From: Nocardioides rubriscoriae
Lineage (GTDB): Bacteria > Actinomycetota > Actinomycetes > Propionibacteriales > Nocardioidaceae
NCBI RefSeq assembly: GCF_008087085.1
Contig: NZ_VIYJ01000012.1
Location: 1-64,000, forward strand
Direction: 5' to 3'
Length of the DNA stretch: 64,000 nucleotides
Below are positions 58,107 to 64,000 of this stretch, one piece after another (within the stretch, counting starts at the first letter, position 1; each line of letters begins with the position of its first letter). Made by a program: the position numbers and the translations under genes. Under the pieces are notes generated by a model that ran no database searches, was not told where the DNA came from, and was given only the letters and a program-made list of their open reading frames with translations.

Positions 58107-59723
58107 ATGGCGATGTTCGAGGGCTACGAGAGCACCGGCCCGGCGTACGACGAGATGTTCGACGGCGACGGCGTGCGCGCGCCGTACGCCCGGCTGCGCC
58201 AGAGCCTGCAGACCCTCACCACCCCCGAGCTCGTCAGCCGCGTCGAGGCGTTGCAGGCCAGCTACCTCGACCAGGGCGTCACCTTCGACATCGGCGGCGA
58301 GGAGCGCGCCTTCCCGCTCGACATCCTGCCGCGCGTCATCGAGCAGGACACCTGGTCGCGTCTCGACGCCGGCGTGCAGCAGCGGGTCAAGGCCCTCGAG
58401 ATGTTCCTCGCCGACGTCTACGACGCGGGGCAGGTCTTCGACGACGGCGTGATCCCCCGCCGCGTCATCACCACCTCGAGCCACTACCACCGCGCCGCCG
58501 CCAACGTGCGCCCGCCCAACGGGGTCCGCGTGCACGTGTCGGGCATCGACCTGATCCGCGACAACCAGGGTGAGTTCCGGGTGCTCGAGGACAACGTGCG
58601 GGTGCCGTCGGGAGTCTCCTACGTGATGACCAACCGCCGCGCGATCACCTCGGCGCTGCCCGAGACCACCGCGGCCCACCGCATCCGCCCGGTCGCGGCC
58701 TACCCCCAGCGGCTGCTCGCGGCCCTGCGCGCCGCCGCCCCCGCAGGCGTCATCGACCCGACCGTGGTGGTGCTGACCCCGGGCGTCTACAACGGCGCCT
58801 ACTTCGAGCACGCGCTGCTGGCCCGCACGATGGGCGTCGAGCTTGTCGAGGGCCGCGACCTCGAGTGCCGGCGCGGCCGCGTGATGATGCGTACGACGCA
58901 GGGCCTGGCCCCCGTGCACGTGATCTACCGCCGCGTCGACGACGAGTTCCTCGACCCCGTGCACTTCCGCGCCGACTCGATGCTCGGCTGCCCCGGCATG
59001 ATCGACGCCGCCCGTGCCGGCAACGTCGTGCTGGCCAACGCCGTCGGCAACGGCGTTGCCGACGACAAGCTCGTCTACACCTACCTGCCCGACATCATCC
59101 GCTACTACCTCTCCGAGGAGCCGGTGATCAACAACGTCGACACCTGGCGCGTCGGCGACGCCGAGGCCCGCGAGGAGGTGCTCGACCGGCTCGACGAGCT
59201 GGTGCTCAAGCCCGTCGACGGCTCCGGCGGCAAGGGCATCGTCATCGGTCCGCGCGCCACCCGGGCCGAGCTCGACGAGCTGCGCGCCAAGATCCTGCAG
59301 TCGCCGCGCGACTGGATCGCCCAGCCGGTGGTGCAGCTGTCGACGGTGCCGACCTTCGTCGACGGCGAGCTGGGCCCGCGCCACGTCGACCTGCGGCCCT
59401 TCGCGGTCAACGACGGCAACCGCGTGTGGGTGCTGCCCGGCGGGCTGACCCGCGTGGCGCTCGCCCAGGGCGAGCTGATCGTCAACTCGTCGCGCGGCGG
59501 CGGGTCCAAGGACACCTGGGTCCTCGCCGGTCCCCCGGTCTGGCCCACGCCGTCCGACGACGAGCCGCAGCCGGAGCACGAGGTCGAGGTCGAGACCCCC
59601 GAGCCACCGGCACCACCCCCGGTCGCCACGAGGCCCGAGACCCCCGGGCCCGCGATCACTGCTCTCACCTCGACGCACGAGCAGGCCGAGCAGCAGCAGC
59701 AGGAGGGGGGCGCACGATGCTGA
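58107..59723 (+). CDS. Circularly permuted ATP-grasp protein
   Basis: A 538-residue protein of the circularly permuted ATP-grasp type 2 family. Motifs are MFEGYESTGPAYDEMFDGDG at the start, IDLIRDNQGEFRVLEDNVRV near 148-167 (ATP-grasp acids), SGVSYVMTNRR near 170 and LVLKPVDGSGGKGIVIG near 368-384 (nucleotide loop). The tail is Pro/Glu-rich. The family is predicted to form peptide or amide bonds. It is the first gene of the ATP-grasp/alpha-E/transglutaminase operon. Confidence 0.92.
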   Translation: MAMFEGYESTGPAYDEMFDGDGVRAPYARLRQSLQTLTTPELVSRVEALQASYLDQGVTFDIGGEERAFPLDILPRVIEQDTWSRLDAGVQQRVKALEMFLADVYDAGQVFDDGVIPRRVITTSSHYHRAAANVRPPNGVRVHVSGIDLIRDNQGEFRVLEDNVRVPSGVSYVMTNRRAITSALPETTAAHRIRPVAAYPQRLLAALRAAAPAGVIDPTVVVLTPGVYNGAYFEHALLARTMGVELVEGRDLECRRGRVMMRTTQGLAPVHVIYRRVDDEFLDPVHFRADSMLGCPGMIDAARAGNVVLANAVGNGVADDKLVYTYLPDIIRYYLSEEPVINNVDTWRVGDAEAREEVLDRLDELVLKPVDGSGGKGIVIGPRATRAELDELRAKILQSPRDWIAQPVVQLSTVPTFVDGELGPRHVDLRPFAVNDGNRVWVLPGGLTRVALAQGELIVNSSRGGGSKDTWVLAGPPVWPTPSDDEPQPEHEVEVETPEPPAPPPVATRPETPGPAITALTSTHEQAEQQQQEGGARC

Positions 59724-60649
59724 GCCGGATCGCCGAGTCGATGTTCTGGATCGGGCGCTACGTCGAGCGCGCCGAGGACACCGCGCGCATCCTCGACGTC
59801 CAGACCTCGCTGCTGCTCGAGGACGCCACCCTCGACGTCGACGAGACCTGTCACGGCCTACTGTCGATCATGGGCGTCGAGGAGACCCCCGACGACGTCG
59901 ACATCGACTTCGTCCTGCAGACGCTGGCCTACGACCCCGCCTCGCCGGTCTCGATCGCCGCGGCGATCGCCGCGGCCCGCGAGAGCGCCCGGCGCGCCCG
60001 CGAGACGCTGTCGGTGCCGATGTGGGAGGTCATCAACACCGCTCACCGCGACATCGTCTCCGGCACGTTCGCGCGCCGGCGTACGCCGCACGTCTTCCAG
60101 TGGGTGCGCGAGCGCGCCGCGCTGATCAACGGCACAGCCGACGCCACGATGACCCGCGACGAAGGCTGGCAGTTCCTGATGCTCGGGCGGTGCATCGAGC
60201 GCGCCGACATGACCTCGCGCCTGGTCGCGACCGCGTCGGTGACCAGCGGCACGACCGACCAGTGGACCAGCACGCTTCGGGCCTGCGGCGGCTACGAGGC
60301 GTTCCTGCGCACCTACCGCGGCCTGTCGACCGAGCGGGCGGCCGCGGAGTTCCTGCTCCTCGACCGGCTCTTCCCGCGGTCGGTGGTGTTCTCCCTCAAC
60401 CGCGCCGAGCAGTGCCTCGACAACCTCGAGGTCTCGGGCCAGCGCGCAGGCATCCACAACGACGCGCAGCGGCTCATCGGGCGCACCCGCGCCGAGCTCG
60501 AGTACCGCTCGCTGTCCGACGTCGTCGCCGACCTGCCGACCGAGATGGAGCGGCTGCAGCGCACCTGCGCGCTGGCCACCGAGGCGGTCACCAAGCGGTT
60601 CTTCGCCGGGGCCGAGTCCCTGGCCTGGCACGGGACGGGAGGGGCGTAG
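59717..60649 (+). CDS. Alpha-E domain protein (DUF403)
   Basis: A 310-residue all-helical protein. It opens LSRIAESMFWIGRYVERAED with ILDVQTSLLLE next, and later carries MWEVINTAHRDI, FLMLGRCIERADMTSRLV and FSLNRAEQCLDNLE. The repeated R-x2-E-R-A helices define the alpha-E family. The biochemical role is unknown. The start lies within the last codons of the ATP-grasp gene (7-base overlap) behind a strong AGGAGGGGGG site. The two are nearly always encoded together and probably form a complex. Confidence 0.9.
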   Translation: MLSRIAESMFWIGRYVERAEDTARILDVQTSLLLEDATLDVDETCHGLLSIMGVEETPDDVDIDFVLQTLAYDPASPVSIAAAIAAARESARRARETLSVPMWEVINTAHRDIVSGTFARRRTPHVFQWVRERAALINGTADATMTRDEGWQFLMLGRCIERADMTSRLVATASVTSGTTDQWTSTLRACGGYEAFLRTYRGLSTERAAAEFLLLDRLFPRSVVFSLNRAEQCLDNLEVSGQRAGIHNDAQRLIGRTRAELEYRSLSDVVADLPTEMERLQRTCALATEAVTKRFFAGAESLAWHGTGGA

Positions 60650-60654
60650 CGCCC

Positions 60655-61500
60655 ATGAGCATGCAGCTGCGGGTCGTCCACACGACCACGTTCGAGTACG
60701 ACGGCAAGGCCGTCGCGTCCTACAACCAGGCGCGCCTGACCCCGGTCACCACGCCCGAGCAGATCGTGGTGCACACCCGCCTCGAGGTCAGCCCCAAGCC
60801 GTGGACCTTCACCTACACCGACTACTTCGGCACCGTGGTCACGGCCTTCGAGGTCGTCGACCCGCACGACACCATGACGGTCACCGCGACCTCGACCGTG
60901 CAGACCAACCGGCCCGCCCCGCGTCCGGCCGGGCTGACCTGGGAGCAGGTCGCCGCGCGCGACGTCTCCGACCGGTGGACCGAGTTCCTCACCCTGCCCG
61001 ACCTGGTCGCTCCGCCGGCCGACTTCGCCCAGCGGGCCAAGCAGGTCGCGGCCGACCACGAGCTGCCCGGCGACGCCGCGCGCGACCTCTGCGCGATGGT
61101 CCACGACGAGGTCGAGTACGCCCCCGGCGCCACGGACGTGCGCGGGAGCGCCGCGACCGCGTGGCAGCAGCGCGGCGGCGTCTGCCAGGACCTCGCCCAC
61201 CTCGTCGTCGGCGGCCTGCGCACGGTCGGCATCCCCGCCCGCTACGTCTCGGGCTACCTCCACCCCGACCCCGACCCGGTCATCGGCGCCACCGTCACCG
61301 GTTCCTCGCACGCGTGGGTCGAGTGGTGGGACGCCGGCTGGCACCCCTTCGACCCCTGCCACGACACCGAGCCCGACGACCGCTACGTCAGCCTGGCCCA
61401 CGGCCGCGACTACACCGACGTGCGCCCGATCAGCGGCATCTACTCCGGCGCGGCCACCTCGCGCATGACCGTCGCGGTCGACGTGACGCGTCTAGCCTGA
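60655..61500 (+). CDS. Transglutaminase-family protein
   Basis: A 281-residue protein. The N-terminal beta domain (about 1-100) begins MQLRVVHTTTFEYDGKAVAS. The transglutaminase-like core has catalytic Cys177 in GGVCQDLAHL, His near 220 in GSSHAWVEWWD and Asp near 236 in FDPCHD. Such members hydrolyse or transfer at peptide amide bonds. It starts 5 bases after the alpha-E stop and completes the conserved triad. Confidence 0.92.
   Translation: MSMQLRVVHTTTFEYDGKAVASYNQARLTPVTTPEQIVVHTRLEVSPKPWTFTYTDYFGTVVTAFEVVDPHDTMTVTATSTVQTNRPAPRPAGLTWEQVAARDVSDRWTEFLTLPDLVAPPADFAQRAKQVAADHELPGDAARDLCAMVHDEVEYAPGATDVRGSAATAWQQRGGVCQDLAHLVVGGLRTVGIPARYVSGYLHPDPDPVIGATVTGSSHAWVEWWDAGWHPFDPCHDTEPDDRYVSLAHGRDYTDVRPISGIYSGAATSRMTVAVDVTRLA
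61493..61498 (+). promoter_or_regulatory. Leaderless -10 box (TAGCCT)
   Basis: TAGCCT overlaps the last codons of the transglutaminase gene and ends 8 bases before the GTG at 61507, so the YibE/F gene may have its own promoter. Confidence 0.45.
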
Positions 61501-61506
61501 GACCTC

Positions 61507-62748
61507 GTGGCTGGATCACACGCACGACGTACCGACGACACCGCCCACGGGCACGGCCACGGACACGGGCACGGCCCCCCGCCCGCCCTCGACGTACGCC
61601 GCGGGCCGCGGCTGGTGCTGGTCGGCTCGTTGGTCGTCGGCCTGCTGCTGACGGTCGTGGGGCTGGTGCTGCTGTGGCCCGACGGCGACGAGGTCCACGA
61701 CCTGGCCGGCAAGGTGCAGTTCGCGGCGCCCGGGGTGACCTTCCCCCGCGGCGAGGTGCTCTCGGTGCAGGAGCCCTGCGCCCCGGGCAGCGCCGGCGCC
61801 GACTGCGGGCAGATCCAGGTGCGCGTCGAGGGCGGCGAGGACGACGGCGCGAAGGTGGCCATCGGCGTACCCCCCGACGTGCTGCAGGCCGACCTGCGGG
61901 CCGGCGACACGGTCAAGCTGATCCGCACCCCGGCCCAGGAGGGACAGGACGCGCGCATCAACTACTTCGGGACCGTGCGTGACGCGCCGCTGGTCCTGCT
62001 GCTGGGGCTGTTCGTGGTGGTGGTGCTGGCGGTGGCCCGCTTCCGCGGACTGATGGCCCTGATCGGGCTGGCCTTCGCGACCGCGGTGATCGCGGTCTTC
62101 GTGCTCCCCGCGCTGCTGTCGGGCGAGCCCGGTGTGCTCGTCGGGATGGTCGGCTCCGCCGCGATCATGTACGTCGTCCTCTACACGACCCACGGCTGGT
62201 CGCTGCGCACCAGCGCGGCGCTGGGCGGCACGCTCGCCGGCATCGGCCTGACGGCGTTGATCGGCCACCTCGCCGTGGGTGGCACCCGCCTGACCGGCGT
62301 GGCCGACGAGGGCTCGCGCGTGCTCGGCACCTTCGCCCCCGACCTGTCCTTCCAGGGCGTCTTCGCCTGCGCGATCATCGTGGCCGGCCTCGGCGTGCTC
62401 AACGACGTCACCATCACCCAGGCCTCGGCCGTGTGGGAGCTGCGTGCCGCCTCCCCCACGATGTCGCGGTCCGGGGTCTTCGCCGCCGGAATGCGGATCG
62501 GCCGCGACCACATCGCCTCGACGATCTACACGATCGTGTTCGCCTATGCCGGCACGACGCTGACCGTCCTGCTGGTGCTCCGCCTCTACGCCCTGCCCGG
62601 CAGCACGCTCCTGGCCACCGAGGAGATCACGCAGGAGGTCGTGCGGACCCTCGCCACCAGCATCGGGCTCGTGCTCGCCGTGCCGCTGACAACGTTGATC
62701 GCCGTGGCCACCCTGCCGCCCGCCGTCGACCCCGACCTCATCGGGTGA
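61507..62748 (+). CDS. YibE/F-like membrane protein
   Basis: A 413-residue protein. A His-rich cytosolic start (HGHGHGHGHG, about 16-25) suggests metal binding. TM1 (about 40-60) is followed by an extracytoplasmic domain with Cys residues (EPCAPGSAGADCGQ) and an OB-like pattern. About seven more helices carry the YibE/F signature FACAIIVAGLGVLNDVTITQ. The function of the family is not defined; lactococcal homologues are linked to acid or transport phenotypes only loosely. Its end overlaps the converging decarboxylase gene by 11 bases. Confidence 0.87.
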   Translation: MAGSHARRTDDTAHGHGHGHGHGPPPALDVRRGPRLVLVGSLVVGLLLTVVGLVLLWPDGDEVHDLAGKVQFAAPGVTFPRGEVLSVQEPCAPGSAGADCGQIQVRVEGGEDDGAKVAIGVPPDVLQADLRAGDTVKLIRTPAQEGQDARINYFGTVRDAPLVLLLGLFVVVVLAVARFRGLMALIGLAFATAVIAVFVLPALLSGEPGVLVGMVGSAAIMYVVLYTTHGWSLRTSAALGGTLAGIGLTALIGHLAVGGTRLTGVADEGSRVLGTFAPDLSFQGVFACAIIVAGLGVLNDVTITQASAVWELRAASPTMSRSGVFAAGMRIGRDHIASTIYTIVFAYAGTTLTVLLVLRLYALPGSTLLATEEITQEVVRTLATSIGLVLAVPLTTLIAVATLPPAVDPDLIG

Positions 62749-63316
62749 CGTCGGCGAAGCGGGCCGCTCCCGGCTCGAACGGCAGCCGCAGCGACCGCAC
62801 CAGGCAGCTGATCGAGCGGTAGGCGCCGACCAGCATCAGCAGCTCGAGGATCGCCTCCTCGCTGTGGACCTGCGCCAGCCGCGACCAGAGCGAGTCGTCG
62901 ACGTCGCAGGTGTCGAGCAGGCTGTCGGCGAGCTCGACCAGCACGCGCTCGTCGTCGGTCCAGCAGGGGTCCGCGGGACCCCCAGTGGTCAGCGACGCGA
63001 CCTGCTCGGCGTCGAGGCCGGCCCTGGCGGCGTACGTCGCCACGTGGACGCCCCACTCGTACTCCGCCCCGCAGCGCGCCGTCACCCGGTCGATCACGAT
63101 CTCCCGCTGGCGGATCGTGAGGTGGCCACGGTCGAGCAGCCCACCGCCGAAGAACCGCTCGAAGAGCCGACCATCGCGCGCCAGGGTCGTGAAGAGCACC
63201 AGCGGCGCGTTGCCGCGCATGACCAGGTCGATCGCCGCCTGCACGTCGGGGTCGAGGGGTGGGGTCGCCGGCGCGATCCGGGCGCCGGAAGTGCTATCAA
63301 GATCAGAGCGAGTCAT
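62738..63316 (-). CDS. Carboxymuconolactone decarboxylase/AhpD-like protein
   Basis: A 192-residue all-helical protein of the CMD family. The core motif is TIRQREIVIDRVTARCGAEY with EWGVHVATYA after it (about 67-95), where the usual CxxC pair is a single Cys in RCGAEYEWGVH. That rules out a classical AhpD thiol pair and points to the CMD/4-carboxymuconolactone-like branch. It is divergent from an HxlR regulator with a 38-base shared promoter. Confidence 0.85.
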   Translation of the reverse strand: MTRSDLDSTSGARIAPATPPLDPDVQAAIDLVMRGNAPLVLFTTLARDGRLFERFFGGGLLDRGHLTIRQREIVIDRVTARCGAEYEWGVHVATYAARAGLDAEQVASLTTGGPADPCWTDDERVLVELADSLLDTCDVDDSLWSRLAQVHSEEAILELLMLVGAYRSISCLVRSLRLPFEPGAARFADVTR

Positions 63317-63354
63317 GCCCGGGAGCGTAGGCGAGGTGCTATAGGTTGTAAAGC
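63317..63354. promoter_or_regulatory. Divergent leaderless promoters of the decarboxylase and HxlR genes
   Basis: A minus-strand TACGCT (63324-63329) ends 7 bases before the decarboxylase ATG. A plus-strand TAGGTT (63342-63347) ends 7 bases before the regulator ATG. With only 38 bases between the starts, binding of one regulator would affect both genes. Confidence 0.55.
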
Positions 63355-63630
63355 ATGACGCGTCCGATCATGGCGGCCCTCGACCTGCTCGGCCGGCGCG
63401 GCACCCTGCGCGTCCTGTGGGAGCTGCGCGGCGACCCCCTGACCTTCCGGGCCCTCGTCGAGGCGGCCGAGACCAACCCCGCCACTCTCAACACCCGGCT
63501 GCGCGAGCTGCGCGACGCGGCCGTCGTCACCCACGACGACGGCGGCTACCGCCTCACCGACCACGGGCGGGCGCTCATGACGGCGCTGGCCCCGCTTCAG
63601 TCCTGGGCCGAGACCTGGGCGGCACGCTGA
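63355..63630 (+). CDS. HxlR-type winged-helix regulator
   Basis: A 91-residue regulator of the HxlR/ArsR-like winged-helix class. It carries GRRGTLRVLWELRGDPLTFR, a recognition helix near NPATLNTRLRELRDAAVV and the wing THDDGGYRLTDHGR. It is short but complete for the family. It likely controls the divergent decarboxylase gene, perhaps in response to a redox or electrophile signal. Confidence 0.85.
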   Translation: MTRPIMAALDLLGRRGTLRVLWELRGDPLTFRALVEAAETNPATLNTRLRELRDAAVVTHDDGGYRLTDHGRALMTALAPLQSWAETWAAR

Positions 63631-63666
63631 GACCGCACCGGATCCCCCGGCCCGCCCGCCAGGCCC

Positions 63667-63672
63667 TATCCT
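63667..63672 (+). promoter_or_regulatory. -10 box TATCCT of rnpB
   Basis: TATCCT lies 7 bases before the inferred 5' end of the RNase P RNA. Confidence 0.5.
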
Positions 63673-63679
63673 GCAAAGG

Positions 63680-64000
63680 CGAACGGGCCGGCCGGGCGAC
63701 CGCGTTGGACCTGGATCACTCCAGGGCCACCGAGGAAGGTCCGGGCTCCGCAGAGCAGGGCGGTGGGTAACACCCACCCGGGGCAACCCGCGGGACAGTG
63801 CCACAGAGAACAGACCGCCTCCCGAGTCAGTAGCACCGACGAGGGAGGTAAGGGTGAAACGGTGGAGCAAGAGACCACCAGCACGCCGGGTGACCGGCGT
63901 GGCTAGGCAAACCCCGCCCGGAGCAAGATCAGACAGCGCACGTCCGAGGGCTGCTCGCCCGAGTGCGCGGGTAGATCGCTGGAGGCCGTCGGCAACGGCG
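63680..64000 (+). ncRNA. rnpB: RNase P RNA, bacterial type A, 3' end cut by the window
   Basis: Conserved blocks occur in order. GAGGAAGGTCCGGGCTCC near 63735 is P4/CR-I, GGGTAACACCCACC near 63764 is the P11 region and ACAGTGCCACAGAGAACAGA near 63794 is CR-II/III. GTAAGGGTGAAACGGTGGAG near 63848 and GGCTAGGCAAACCCC near 63900 follow. The 3' portion that pairs with the start (P2/P4) is beyond the window. It is the catalytic RNA that trims tRNA 5' leaders. The 5' end at about 63680 is inferred from the -10 box. Confidence 0.95.

Overview
This is a high-GC actinobacterial chromosome segment, most like Nocardioides or another Nocardioidaceae. Gene content, GTG starts, four-base ATGA/GTGA overlaps and many leaderless promoters (TAnnnT box 6-9 bases before the start codon) all point that way. 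The taxon is an inference from gene repertoire; there is no 16S in the window.

Layout. 1-126 is the end of an IS3-family element. 264-5424 (minus) is a four-gene envelope cluster (DUF2993 lipoprotein-like protein, small membrane protein, MMPL transporter, membrane-anchored exoprotein) divergent from an OmpR-type two-component system (5536-7750). 7821-10759 holds a beta-propeller lactonase-like protein translationally coupled to a DHA2 drug exporter, with a divergent MarR repressor and a repeated operator between them. 10916-11554 is a potassium channel. 11610-12926 is gene wreckage (a LuxR/AAA regulator pseudogene and a membrane-protein remnant) interrupted by a complete 2.24-kb IS256-like element (12927-15167). 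That element has 24-bp perfect terminal repeats, 8-bp target duplications and a passenger gene. 15312-16915 is a split transketolase behind a MerR/SoxR-type palindrome; 16978-18746 is a NarL-type two-component system.

20403-25545 is an ABC exporter coupled to a beta-propeller/phosphoesterase exoprotein. 25627-28828 is a DUF1800/DUF1501 secreted pair whose DUF1800 member carries a Cys/His cluster and a 15-copy PAPTE minisatellite. A cold-shock protein with a strong terminator and a stand-alone 5'-3' exonuclease follow. 30741-34039 is a flavin redox operon: wall-spanning protein, ferric-reductase-like flavocytochrome, FMN-binding protein and ApbE. 36843-47864 is dominated by nitrogen metabolism: type III glutamine synthetase with a GlnR-like box, GlnE, a glutamine amidotransferase, GlnA2 and glutamine-dependent NAD synthetase.

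47959-63630 mixes metabolic and exported-enzyme genes. These include an AbiEi/Vsr-like gene bracketed by two near-identical 45-bp palindromes, panB with an apparent one-base deletion, a GreA-like factor, an S10 peptidase, a PQQ-type sugar dehydrogenase and methionine aminopeptidase. They also include the circularly permuted ATP-grasp/alpha-E/transglutaminase operon, a YibE/F protein, and a carboxymuconolactone decarboxylase divergent from an HxlR regulator. The window ends inside the RNase P RNA gene.

The intergenic regions are rich in palindromic repeats. At least four sequence families occur, and one has covarying stems at three sites. The most unusual items are the palindrome-bracketed AbiEi/Vsr-like gene, the passenger-carrying IS, the covarying repeat family and the frameshifted panB.
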